DNA of 64,000 nt from Phycisphaerae bacterium (lineage in GTDB: Bacteria; Planctomycetota; Phycisphaerae; UBA1845; Fen-1342). The notes beneath the pieces were generated by a model. The model was not told the origin of the DNA. It did not search any database and was given only the letters and a program-made list of their open reading frames with translations. Positions within the stretch are counted from its first letter, which is position 1, and each line of letters opens with the position of its first letter. The DNA is taken from contig JAUIEC010000007.1 in NCBI GenBank assembly GCA_030428945.1, positions 227,705-291,704 on the forward strand, in the 5' to 3' direction. Position numbers and translations under genes: made by a program. This document shows positions 52,291 to 61,800 of the stretch, piece after piece.

Positions 52291-55200
52291 TCAGTCTCCC
52301 TGGTTGAACTCGGCGACGCGCTGCCGCCACGCGGCGGCCTCTTCCGGGCGATCGGAGTCGGCGTACATGTCGGCGATCGCCCGGGCGCATTCGGTCAGCC
52401 AGAACCGGCGGACGATGATCCGGATCCGATCGCGCTGGGCTTCGAGCGCCTCCCAGGCTTCCAGCATCATCTGCTCGGCCTCCGGCACCCGGCCGAGCGA
52501 CGCCAAGGCCGCACCCCGCAGGATCCGCAGCCGCATCGTGCCGCTGCCCTTCTCCTCTTTCGTCAGCTCGTATCCTTCGTCGAGCGTGTCGAAGGCCTCC
52601 TCGACGCGACCCTGGGCCAGCAGAACGCTGCCCAGTTCGAGCAGTGACTCGCTGACGGCCCCGACGTTGTTCAACTCGCGGACGACCGCAAGGAACTCGC
52701 GCAGCAGCGGCTCGGCCTGCGCGGGGCGTCCGGCCTGGTTGAGAGTCCGTCCGTGCACCCGCAGCAGGGTCAGCGTCCGCACGGCCCGGCCCCCGAAGAC
52801 GCGCCGGGCCCGGGCCAGTTCGGCGGCCTGCAGGGCGAGGGCATCCTCGATCCTCCCCTGCCCCAGCAGGCACTTCGAGATCGTCTCGGCGATGACGATC
52901 GCGCTGGCACTGTCGTCGCCGTGCGCCGCGACGGTCGCGGCCCGCGTCTCGCGCAGCGTTGCCAGGGCCTGGTCGAACCGCCCGAGCTGCAGGTAACAGG
53001 CACCCAGGTTGTTGCCGATCCGCAGCGTCGTCTGGTGGCTGGCCCCGAGCTCGCGGCGGGCCGCCGGAAGCGCCTCGGCGTACAGTTCGAGGGCCTCGTC
53101 GTAGCGCCGCTGACGATAGCGGGTGTGCCCCATGGTGTTCTGGATCGAGTGAATCATCCAACTGGTCGGCGGGTACTGTTTGCGGCGGTTGTCGCGCACC
53201 TGCCGCAGCAGTTCGACGGCTTCATCCAGTTCGAACGCCGAGCTGAGACGGGCCGCCAGCCGGCGACGGTTCTCATCCGTGTCGCTGTGGTCGTGTCCGA
53301 GCACCCGCGCGCTGCGCTCGACCACCTCGCGCAGCATCTCGATGCTGAGCGCCTCGCGGCCCGTGTTCCCGGCCAGCATGCCGATCTTCGACAACGCATC
53401 CAGCGTCCGCCGGTCATCCGAGCCGTGCAGGCGGCGGCGGGCTTCGATCACCGCCATCAGCTCATGGAAGGCCTCGTCCGTGTGCCCGGACGCCAGGCGG
53501 ACCTCGCCCCGCAGCGTCCGCAGGTAGAGCGACACGTCCGAGTCGCCCTGGAAGCGCGCGGCATACATCGCCAGGGCCCGGTCGAGCAGTTCGGTCGCTT
53601 CGTCGTCCGCGCCCGTCACGTGCAGCCCGTCGGCCAGCATGCCCATCGCCCGCAGCGTCTCCTCGTGATCCGGCCCGTAGTGCGCCGCGCACGCCTCGAT
53701 CAGCGTCCGCCGGGCGGCGATCGATTCGTCCAGGCGATCCAGGTCCGCCAGGGCCCGGCTGCGCGTGCGGACGATCGCCGTGCCGGTCTTGCCCGACGGT
53801 TCGGAGACGGCCGCCAGCGCCGCATCCGCCTGGTCGAGCGCGGCCAGGGCCCGCTCCGGCTTGTCGAGCCGCTGGTAGGCCTTCGCGACGGTGACCAGCA
53901 GGTCGGCCCGGATCGCCGGCCGTTCCGCGAATCGCTCGGCGATGGTCGCCTCGGCGCGCTCGAACAGGGCCACGTCGAGCATGTCGACGGCCAGGTCGGC
54001 CGCATTGGCCCGGCCGGTCAGGCCATCCAGTTCGACCAGGGCCCCATCGACTTCCGACTCGGACAGGTGGTCGCGTTCGAGCCCCTGACGGACACGCGCG
54101 CGGAGCGCCGCCTTGGCCTTGTAGCCGACGATTTCCGGATCCACCTGGCTGATCAGGTCGGCGTACCACGTCTGCACGGCCTGCAGATCGTCGCGTTGCG
54201 CTTCGACGCGGGCCCGCTGCGCATTGGCATCGAGCAGGTAGAAGATCGTGCTCGCCAGGCCGGCGACCAGCGCGACGAACGTGGCCGCGATTCCACCGAA
54301 GACCGCCCGGTTGCGGGCCGCGAACTTCCGGACCTGGTACCAGACGCTCGGCGGGTGGGCGATGATCGGCTCGCTGGACAGGTGCCGCCGCAGGTCCTCG
54401 GCCAGTGCCGCGGCCGAGTCGTAGCGCTGCTCGGGGTCCTTGGCGAGCGCCTTGGCGAGGATCGTGTCGAGGTCGCCGCGCAGGGCGCCGGCGATCGACG
54501 ACGGCCGGGTCGGTTCCTCCTCGACCACGATGCGGACCGCCTCGGCGACCGGCCGGCCGCTGAGTTCGTGCGGCATCCGTCCGGTGAGCAGTTCGTAAAG
54601 GATGACGCCGAGCGCGTAGACATCGCACCGCGTGTCGAGATCGTCGGCCTGTCCGCGGGCCTGCTCCGGACTCATGTAGCCGAGCGTGCCGACGATCTGG
54701 CCGACGCCGGTGTGGATGCTGGTCATCTGGTGATCGGCGTCGATCAGGCGGGCGATGCCGAAGTCCATGATCCTGGGATGCCCGACCACGTCCATCAGGC
54801 TCGACCCGTGGCCGCTGCCGGCGGAGTCGACCACCAGGATGTTGGCGGGCTTGAGGTCGCGGTGGATCACGCCGCGCTGGTGGGCGTGCTGGACCGCGTC
54901 GCAGGCCCGGGCCACCAGTTCGATCCGCTCGCGCATCGGCCGGCCGGCCGCGTGTCGGTCGAGGCGCTGCCCTTCGATCAGTTCCATCGCGAAGTACGGC
55001 AGTTCCGAGTGGCCGAGGCGTTCGGTCCCGGCCTCGTAGATCTGGGCGATCCCCGGATGCCGCAACCGGCCGAGCACGTGGGCCTCCTGGCGGAAGCGAC
55101 TGACCAGTTGCGGGCCGTCGAGACCCTGGCGGATGATCTTGAGTGCGACCTGCCGCCTGGGATTCTCCTGCTCGGCCAGGTAGACGACGCCCATGCCGCC

Positions 55201-55485
55201 ACGACCGATCTCGTCGAGCACGGCATAGCGCCCGACCCGCTGCGGCATTTCGAAGGCGGGGGCCGCCCCGGGTCCGGAGATTTCGCCCGCGAGCGCCTCG
55301 GCCACGCCGCCGGCGACCTGATCGAGCGCGGCCAGCGAGCGGGCGTCGAGCGCGAGCAGCGATTCCACCTCGGCCAGCAACTGCCGATCGTCGCCGCATT
55401 CCTTCTGCAGGAAGGCGCGACGGGCCGCGGGCCGGAGCCGGCAGGCGGCGACGAAGAGTTCACGGGCGCGCTGGAATTCACTCAC
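52291..55485 (-). CDS. Membrane Ser/Thr protein kinase with C-terminal TPR repeats
   Basis: 1064 residues from the GTG at 55485. After an ~85-residue helical N-terminus, the Hanks-type kinase has P-loop GRGGMGVVY (94-102), VALK lysine 116, catalytic HRD (Asp210 in VIHRDLKPAN) and DFG (Asp241), so it should be active. One transmembrane helix follows (AVFGGIAATFVALVAGLAS, near residue 410). The rest, ~640 residues facing outward, is TPR repeats (MAYARFQGDSDVSLYLRT-like pairs, RYDEALELYAEALPAARRELG). The start overlaps the ECF sigma gene stop by 8 bp, the usual planctomycete sigma/kinase pairing, in which the kinase is thought to control the sigma factor. Confidence 0.92.
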   Translation of the reverse strand: MSEFQRARELFVAACRLRPAARRAFLQKECGDDRQLLAEVESLLALDARSLAALDQVAGGVAEALAGEISGPGAAPAFEMPQRVGRYAVLDEIGRGGMGVVYLAEQENPRRQVALKIIRQGLDGPQLVSRFRQEAHVLGRLRHPGIAQIYEAGTERLGHSELPYFAMELIEGQRLDRHAAGRPMRERIELVARACDAVQHAHQRGVIHRDLKPANILVVDSAGSGHGSSLMDVVGHPRIMDFGIARLIDADHQMTSIHTGVGQIVGTLGYMSPEQARGQADDLDTRCDVYALGVILYELLTGRMPHELSGRPVAEAVRIVVEEEPTRPSSIAGALRGDLDTILAKALAKDPEQRYDSAAALAEDLRRHLSSEPIIAHPPSVWYQVRKFAARNRAVFGGIAATFVALVAGLASTIFYLLDANAQRARVEAQRDDLQAVQTWYADLISQVDPEIVGYKAKAALRARVRQGLERDHLSESEVDGALVELDGLTGRANAADLAVDMLDVALFERAEATIAERFAERPAIRADLLVTVAKAYQRLDKPERALAALDQADAALAAVSEPSGKTGTAIVRTRSRALADLDRLDESIAARRTLIEACAAHYGPDHEETLRAMGMLADGLHVTGADDEATELLDRALAMYAARFQGDSDVSLYLRTLRGEVRLASGHTDEAFHELMAVIEARRRLHGSDDRRTLDALSKIGMLAGNTGREALSIEMLREVVERSARVLGHDHSDTDENRRRLAARLSSAFELDEAVELLRQVRDNRRKQYPPTSWMIHSIQNTMGHTRYRQRRYDEALELYAEALPAARRELGASHQTTLRIGNNLGACYLQLGRFDQALATLRETRAATVAAHGDDSASAIVIAETISKCLLGQGRIEDALALQAAELARARRVFGGRAVRTLTLLRVHGRTLNQAGRPAQAEPLLREFLAVVRELNNVGAVSESLLELGSVLLAQGRVEEAFDTLDEGYELTKEEKGSGTMRLRILRGAALASLGRVPEAEQMMLEAWEALEAQRDRIRIIVRRFWLTECARAIADMYADSDRPEEAAAWRQRVAEFNQGD

Positions 55486-56023
55486 CGGGTTCGACTCCCA
55501 ATTCGCGTGCGAGCCAGGCCCGCACGAAACGCCAGTCTTCCTGGAGCGTGCTGCGGGCGACACCGAGTTGCGCGGCCGTCTCTTCCATCGTCAGGCCGCA
55601 GAAGAAACGCAGTTCCACCAGGCGGGCGAAGCGCTGGTCCAGCCCGTCGAGCTTGGCGAGCGCGGCGTCGAGCGCCAGCAGGTCGACCGAGGCCGCATCG
55701 GCGGCGCCGATCTGCCCGAGCGTGATGTCGACGCGTTGGGCGTTGCGTTTCGCGGCCCGCTTGGCCTGCGCGTGGTTCAGCAGGATCTGCCGCATGGCGG
55801 TGGCCGCGATGGCGAAGAAGTGCTGCTTGTCGTTCCAGCGTGAATCGCCGCGGGCCAGCTTCAGGAAGGCCTCGTGCACCAGGGCGGTCGGCTGCAGCGT
55901 GTGATCGCGACGCTGTCGACGCAGATGCCCGGCCGCCAGTTCGCGCAGTTGCCCGTAGACCTCCTGCAGCAGGTCCGCCGGATCGGCATGATCACGCGTG
56001 GTTTCGTTGTCGTCGCTGGCCAT
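55478..56023 (-). CDS. ECF-family RNA polymerase sigma factor (PF07638 type)
   Basis: 181 residues. Region 2 is QPTALVHEAFLKLARGD...WNDKQHFFAIAATAMRQILLNHA, the variant typical of the planctomycete-rich ECF group. Region 4 has FFCGLTMEETAAQLGVARSTLQEDWRFVRAWL, a helix-turn-helix for the -35 element. It is translationally coupled to the kinase. There is no anti-sigma factor next to it, in keeping with control by phosphorylation. Confidence 0.93.
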   Translation of the reverse strand: MASDDNETTRDHADPADLLQEVYGQLRELAAGHLRRQRRDHTLQPTALVHEAFLKLARGDSRWNDKQHFFAIAATAMRQILLNHAQAKRAAKRNAQRVDITLGQIGAADAASVDLLALDAALAKLDGLDQRFARLVELRFFCGLTMEETAAQLGVARSTLQEDWRFVRAWLARELGVEPGE

Positions 56024-56325
56024 AACGCTGTGCCCGGGCTCGCCTGGTGCGGCGTTTCGGGGAAAAGTCTACCCGCTGACGCCGCTCGGGTCGTACCGAA
56101 TCCTGAAAGCAACGGTCCCGAGCGGCGAGCGCGGTCGTCGCTGCGTTGGTCAGACGGCTCAACGGCCGCGGCGTAGCGCTTCCGATTCCGGGCGCGATTT
56201 GGAATTTCCCTCCGAACCGCACGTTGTTAGGCTTGACCGAACAGTCGGGAATCCGACAGCCACGCACATTCGGCGCACAGCGGACCATGCGGAAGACTGC
56301 CCCGGTCCGGACGAGGAGCAACACG

Positions 56326-57681
56326 ATGCGGCGTCAACCTCAGACCACCCTCACCGGCGGCGTGATCGCCCTCCTGCTCATTACGGTCGCCCCGCTCGGC
56401 GGCGCGGAGGCCCAGGTCGAAGCCGTCGGTCGGCAACTGGGAGAGGCCGGGCAGGCGCTCGAGTCGGCCGTCCTGCGCGGAGAGATGAGCGAAGCCGACG
56501 CCTGGGCCCGCTGGTACGAGGTCAAGGAGGAGATCCTGGCCGACGCGATCAGCAGCGGTGCGATCACGGACGCCGAACTCGCCACCCTGCGGCGGGACCT
56601 CGGCAAGGCCGAACTGCGTGAGAAGCTCGAGACCGCCGGCAGCGAGATCAAGGCCGCCTACAACGCCGGCGACATGACCGAGCAGGAGGCCAGGGACGCC
56701 TGGCAGGCCGCCCGCGACCAGCAGATCGCCGACGCGGTCGAAGACGGCACGATCTCCGCCGACGATGCCGCCGCGTTTCAGCAGGACGGCGGCAGGTCCG
56801 AGCTTGAGAAGCGACTCGACGCCGCGGGCGAGGAAATCCGCCTGGCGGCCGCGGCCGGCGAACTGAGCGAAGACGAGGCCTGGGGTGCCTGGTACGAAGC
56901 CCGCGACACACTGCTCGCGGACGCCGTCGAGACCGGTGAAATCTCCGAGGCCGAAGCCGAGACCTGGCTGGCCGAGATCCACAAGGCCGAATTGAACGAG
57001 AAGCTCAAGGCCGCCGGCGAGCGGGCCCGCGTGGCCGCGGTCAACGGTGACCTGACCGAGGAGGAGGCCTGGGCGTCGTGGCACGAGGACCGCGATGCCC
57101 TGATCGGCGACGCCCTGGCCGCCGGCGAGATCAGCGAGGACATGGCCGACGCGTATCACAGCAAGCTGGAGCGGATGGAAGTCGGCCAGCGCCTGAAGTC
57201 GGCCGTCGCCCGCGACGACCTGACCTCGGAAGAAGCCGCAGCCCGCTGGGCCGAGTATGAGGAACAAACCGGGAGGACCACCCCGGCACCCGCCGCGGAC
57301 AGCGAGCAGGTCGACGATTCGGTGGCCGACGACCCGGCGGCGACGGACGATCCCGGTACCCCGGCGGAACAGGCCTCCGCCAGCCCGGCCGACGACGACT
57401 GGGCGCGTTACACGCGCGAGTTCATCGTCCGCTACCGGCTCAACGAGCAGCAGCAGGAGCGGGCCTGGCGATTCTACCGGACGGCCCGCGAGCGCCGGGA
57501 CGCGACGATGCAGCGCCTCGAGCGGATCGCCAGCGAGGCTGCCCGGGCCGGCGCGGAGCGGCGGGTCACCGAAGCCCGGCAGCGGATGGAACGCGACCAC
57601 GCCCGCCTGTTCGAGGGACTGAAGGCCGACCTCGAACGACTGCCGACCCGCAGTCAGCGACGGGCGACCGAGCAGCCCTGA
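56326..57681 (+). CDS. Secreted protein made of exact 63-residue tandem repeats
   Basis: 451 residues from the ATG at 56326 (GAGGAG eight bases upstream). Signal peptide to about residue 29 (GGAEA/QVE). Residues 34-285 are four repeats of exactly 63 residues (starts at 34, 97, 160, 223), and a fifth begins at 286 and stops at 315. Consensus: L..KL..AG..I..A...G.(L/M)(T/S)E.EAW..W...RD..(I/L).DA...G.IS..., two helices joined by a Gly-acidic turn, resembling EF-hand-like spacing without its loop. A Pro/Asp/Ala linker leads to a charged helical C-terminus (~365-451). Function unknown. Confidence 0.85.
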   Translation: MRRQPQTTLTGGVIALLLITVAPLGGAEAQVEAVGRQLGEAGQALESAVLRGEMSEADAWARWYEVKEEILADAISSGAITDAELATLRRDLGKAELREKLETAGSEIKAAYNAGDMTEQEARDAWQAARDQQIADAVEDGTISADDAAAFQQDGGRSELEKRLDAAGEEIRLAAAAGELSEDEAWGAWYEARDTLLADAVETGEISEAEAETWLAEIHKAELNEKLKAAGERARVAAVNGDLTEEEAWASWHEDRDALIGDALAAGEISEDMADAYHSKLERMEVGQRLKSAVARDDLTSEEAAARWAEYEEQTGRTTPAPAADSEQVDDSVADDPAATDDPGTPAEQASASPADDDWARYTREFIVRYRLNEQQQERAWRFYRTARERRDATMQRLERIASEAARAGAERRVTEARQRMERDHARLFEGLKADLERLPTRSQRRATEQP

Positions 57682-57956
57682 TCCTCGTCCGGTCGATGCA
57701 CATGGAGGCGTGTCATCGCCGCGCGCATTCGGCCTCCGGGCCACCGGCCCTGCGTTCCTGACCAGCGTGATGCTGCGAACGCAGGCCGGCTTCGCGGGCT
57801 TTCCGGCAACGCTCCGGCCGCCTCTGACGCCCTTTCCTTTTTTGCCGAGCCGGCATCCAGCCGCCCGCGGCCGACGAATACCCGTCTGACAGATTCGACC
57901 GGACGGTGTCGTTGCCGCGGAATCCGGGTCCCCTCCCTGCCCGAGAGGAAATCGAT

Positions 57957-58487
57957 ATGCGTCTTTTTCTGGCCCTGGCCGTGACTTCGGTGCTGACCGG
58001 AGGCTGCCTGATGCCGAGCAATCTGCCGCCGGTGGTTGCCGTCGAGAGCGTTGACCTGACCCGCTACGCGGGGACCTGGTACGAGATCGCCCGCTACCCG
58101 GTCATCTTTGAAGAGGGCTGCACCGGCGTGACCGCGACCTACACGATCCGCGACGACGGATCGGTCACCGTCCGCAACGACTGCCGACAGGGCAGCCTGG
58201 AGGGCCCCGAGGAGTCGATCGTCGGCCGGGCCCGGGTGGCAGACGAGAGCGGGGCGAAGCTGAAAGTCTCGTTTTTCGGTCCGTTCGAGGCGAACTACTG
58301 GGTGATCGACCTCGATCCGGACTACGAGTGGGCGGTCGTCGGCGAGCCGCGGCGGCGATTCCTGTGGATTCTGAGCCGGGAGCCCGCCCTGGCGGACGAA
58401 ATCGTGGCCGGGATCCTCGCCCGGGTCGCCGAGCAGGGTTATGACCCCGAGCGGCTGATCTGGACGGAGCAGGACACCGGCGGCTGA
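57957..58487 (+). CDS. blc: Lipocalin, Blc-like outer-membrane lipoprotein
   Basis: 176 residues from the ATG at 57957, with AGAGGAAA upstream. Lipobox LTGGC at the signal peptide end. The lipocalin signature YAGTWYEIARYPVIFEEGC (GxW motif) is followed by the usual barrel strands (CTGVTATYTIRDDGSVTVRN, KLKVSFFGPFEANYWVIDLD, WAVVGEPRRRFLWILSRE) and the C-terminal helix (EIVAGILARVAEQGYD). It probably carries or stores lysophospholipid or a similar lipid at the outer membrane. Monocistronic; the 275 bp before it show no gene. Confidence 0.93.
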   Translation: MRLFLALAVTSVLTGGCLMPSNLPPVVAVESVDLTRYAGTWYEIARYPVIFEEGCTGVTATYTIRDDGSVTVRNDCRQGSLEGPEESIVGRARVADESGAKLKVSFFGPFEANYWVIDLDPDYEWAVVGEPRRRFLWILSREPALADEIVAGILARVAEQGYDPERLIWTEQDTGG

Positions 58488-58507
58488 GCCTCCACCGAAC
58501 GTGGTGA

Positions 58508-58535
58508 TTGTCGACGGAAACCGCCCCGCTATAAT
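58508..58535 (+). promoter_or_regulatory. Consensus-like sigma-70 promoter with no coding gene behind it
   Basis: TTGTCG (58508-58513) and a perfect TATAAT (58530-58535) are 16 bp apart on the plus strand. The next gene downstream is on the opposite strand and no plausible plus-strand reading frame follows. Confidence 0.7.
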
Positions 58536-58541
58536 CCGGAA

Positions 58542-58640
58542 ACAACTTGGACAAGACCCTTGGCCCGGTGGCGGTTGCCTGACGCGTTTGGGCAACTCCT
58601 CTCTCCGAGGTGCTACCACTACCACCGTCACCGGGCTCCA
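58542..58640 (+). ncRNA. Candidate structured small RNA
   Basis: Directly after the promoter, 58563-58575 pairs with 58624-58636 (8 bp GCCCGGTG/CACCGGGC, a G/T mismatch, then 4 bp CGGT/ACCG). Inside are two hairpins, TTGCC...GGCAA (58575-58579 with 58591-58595) and CCTC...GAGG (58598-58601 with 58607-58610). This makes a compact three-way junction of about 75 nt. No coding frame fits. It does not match tRNA, tmRNA or SRP RNA motifs I know, so the class is open. The rest of 58641-58820 shows nothing. Confidence 0.45.
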
Positions 58641-58820
58641 ATCATCCAACCACCCCTCCCGAGCCACGCGGGCGTCCGTCAGCAAGTCAGCAATCTGGGC
58701 GGATCCGTGCGGAATCGGCCGTTGCGGGCTTCCTGATTGACGGTGCCCCGCCCGTTCGCTGGTCCGTGTTTCGCGCCCCGTCCGACCGAACCGCGTGCCT
58801 TCCGGTGACTGTCTTCAATG

Positions 58821-58855
58821 AAAAAGGGCCGCCAGTCGTTGAAGACTGACGGCCC
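58821..58855 (-). terminator. Rho-independent terminator of the M6-type protease gene
   Basis: GGGCCGTCAGTC and GACTGGCGGCCC (minus-strand reading) pair over 12 bp with one G.U pair and a 6-base loop, followed by TTTTT. It lies about 30 bp past the stop codon at 58885. Confidence 0.85.
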
Positions 58856-58884
58856 CTGGTTTTCACGCGTGTTGCGTTGCGGCC

Positions 58885-61800
58885 TTAGCGGCGGCGACGC
58901 ATCGCCAGCATCCCGGCCAGCAGGAGCGGCATCATGCTGAGCATGCCGCCACCGCACGCCATCGGTGCACATCCGACCGGGGCCAGATCGTCCGGCGTCA
59001 TGTCGGCCGGATCGTCCTGGGTGACCTGGTCGTCGTCCTGATCGGTCGGCGCCGGGTTCGGGTTGGACGTCGTGCCGCGCGGCGTCGGATCGCAGGCGTT
59101 GCCCTCTCCGTCCCCGTCGCTGTCGATCTGCGTCGGGTTCGAGAGATCCGGACAGTTGTCGCACAGGTCGCCGATGCCGTCGTTGTCGCGGTCGGCCTGG
59201 TCAGGGTTGGCCGCGTCCGGACAGGTGTCGCAGACATCGCCGATGCCGTCACCGTCGCGGTCGGCCTGGTCCTCGTTCTCATCGTCCGGACAGTTGTCGC
59301 ACGGTCCGCCGATGCTGTCGCCGTCCTGGTTGCCGGCGCCCTGGTCGGGGTTGGCAATCGACGGGCAGTTGTCACAGGCATCGCCGAAGCCGTCACCGTC
59401 GCGGTCTTCCTGACCCGGGTTGGCGGCGAACAGGCGACAGTTGTCGCAGGCGTCGCCGACCCCGTCGTTGTCGAAGTCCGCCTGGGACGGGTTGAACGTG
59501 CTCGGGCAGTTGTCGAGGCGATCGATCACGCCGTCGAAGTCACCGTCCGTGAACTCGTCCTCGTCGCAGACGTTACCGATGTTGTCCTTGTCGGCATCGG
59601 CCTGGTCGGGGTTCTCCTCGTCCGGACAGTTGTCGCAGGCGTCGCCGACGCCGTCACCGTCCCGATCCTGCTGGGCCGGGTTGGCGTGCTGCGGGCAGTT
59701 GTCGCAGGCGTCGCCATCGCCGTCACCGTCGGTGTCGGTCTGGTCGTCGTTCGGCGTATCCGGACAGTTGTCCAGGAAGTTGCTGACGCCGTCGCCGTCG
59801 TCGTCGGTGTCCGGATCGCAGGCATCGCCGATGCCGTCACCGTCCACGTCCGACTGGTCCGTGTTCGGACGATCCGGACAGTTGTCGCAGGCATCGCCGA
59901 TCTGGTCGGCATCGACGTCGGACTGATCGAGGTTCGAGTCGTTCGGACAGTTGTCGCAAACGTCGCCGAAGCCGTCACCGTCCACGTCCGACTGGTCCTT
60001 GTTGGGCGTCGTCGGACAGTTGTCGCTGCCGTTGCAGACGTCGTCGTTGTCGTCGTCGTCATTCGGACCGCAGTCACAGGCATCGCCGATGCCGTCACCG
60101 TCGGCGTCCTCCTGTCCGTCGTTGAAGTCGTCCGGACAGTTGTCGCTGTCATCCGGGATCCCGTCGCCGTCAGCATCCGGCTCGCCGGAATCGTCACGCA
60201 GGAAGTCGACGCCATCGCTGAACGGCGTCAGCCCCGTCGTCAGGAACGTGTACCGGTCGGCCGTGAATCCGCCGACGCCCGCCGTGTAGGCGTGCACACT
60301 GTAGCTGACGTTCCCCGCCCCGGCCGAACTGCCGGCACTGCGGGCCAGACGCAGCGTGGTCCGCGACGGAACGGCCGTGATCCGGTAGAAGCCCGGCGTC
60401 ACGCCCGAGCCGCCCAGGATCCGGACGCGGTCGCCGTCACGGAACTCGGTCGCCACGAAGTTGGCGCCCGGGTCGATCAACTGGAAGTTGCCGCCGCTGC
60501 TGACCACGTCGGCGCCGGTGCCGTCGATCGTGGTCGCCTCGATCCGGAACGAAACCTGGTCGTTGCCGGTCTTGAAGATCTCACCGGTGGTGGCCAGGTT
60601 CGGCTCTTCACCGGACAGCGAACCGCTCACCCGCCACTTCTCGGCACCGACCACCGTGTCGTCCACGCATTCCAGCGTCCACGACTCGAGGAACGAGGTG
60701 GCGAGATTGACGTCGATTTCCGCGACCGTGCCGCGGCCGCGATTCGAGTTGGCCGGGATCGGATCCGAGTTGGCCGGATCGATCATGTCGTCCTGGCCGG
60801 GCGCCGGGACGAGCCGGGCGCAGAAGAAGTAGGTGCCGTCGCCGTCGAGTGCGTTGACCGGCACTTCATAGACCCCGTTCTCGATGCCGGGGGCATCCTT
60901 GAACTGGGCGTCGTCGATCAGCACGATCTCGTCGTAGTCCGGCGTGTCCTTCGCGTAGTAGATCTCGATCCGGGTCCCGCCGAAGAAGTCGAACGCCTCG
61001 TAGTTCAGCGGGAAGAACCCGCCGACCGCGACCGCGTCTTCCATGTCTTCGAACTGCAGGGACGGAACCAGGCGCGGCTTCCAGAGGAAGGTCACGACCG
61101 TCTTGTCCGGATCGGTGTCCAGGTCGATCACCTCCAGGCCGCTGCGAAGCTGACCCCACCAGCGCGAACTCGGGTCCGAGTTCTCGTTCCAGGTCGAATT
61201 GCCCGACGAGCCCGGCCACGGGTCGCCCCCGTCGCCGAGGCTGGTGCCGGCCTCGAGGGCCTGGTCACCGTCCGCCTGCACGATGTTGTAGGCGGCGTGG
61301 GTCCCGATTCGCTGCTGCTGCGGCAGGCTCTCGAGGTTGCCCGCGAAGCCGGCGAAGGTCTGGCCGAAGTCGGTGTGCATCATCATCATGCCGTCACCCG
61401 GCAGGAGGCGCGAGAAGTTGATCGCCCCGCCGCCCGGCGCCTGGCGGGTCAGCCGCCAGAAGTAGTAGCGTTCGCCGAGGTTGTTCGGGTTCTCGAAGTA
61501 GTAGACCGAATCGGTCGGACGGAACGCGTAGTCCGGCAGGACGACCTGGACCGGCGTGGCCGGCGTCAGAACGTCGAGCAGGTTGGTGGTCTCGATCCAG
61601 GGCTCGTGGTCGGTGCCGAGGAAGCCGCTGCCGGTCCCGAACTCCTTCAGGAACGGCGACGGGTGGACGAAGCCGCCCGACATGATGTCCCAGACGCCGA
61701 CCGGCTTGTTCTCGATGCCGTTCTGGTAGACGTCGTAGTCGTACAGGTCGGGATAGCCTTCCCAGACGTGCAGCCACTCGTGGGCCATCAACGCCGTGCC

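Noticed and set aside
57834..57842. T-rich stretch after the 63-residue-repeat gene as a terminator
   Set aside because: No convincing stem precedes it, and it lies ~150 bp past the stop codon.
58542..58640. Identification of the candidate RNA as 4.5S/SRP RNA or a known riboswitch
   Set aside because: The SRP apical GGAAGGAAGCAGCC-type motif is absent and no consensus of cobalamin, TPP, SAM, glycine or c-di-GMP riboswitches could be matched by eye.
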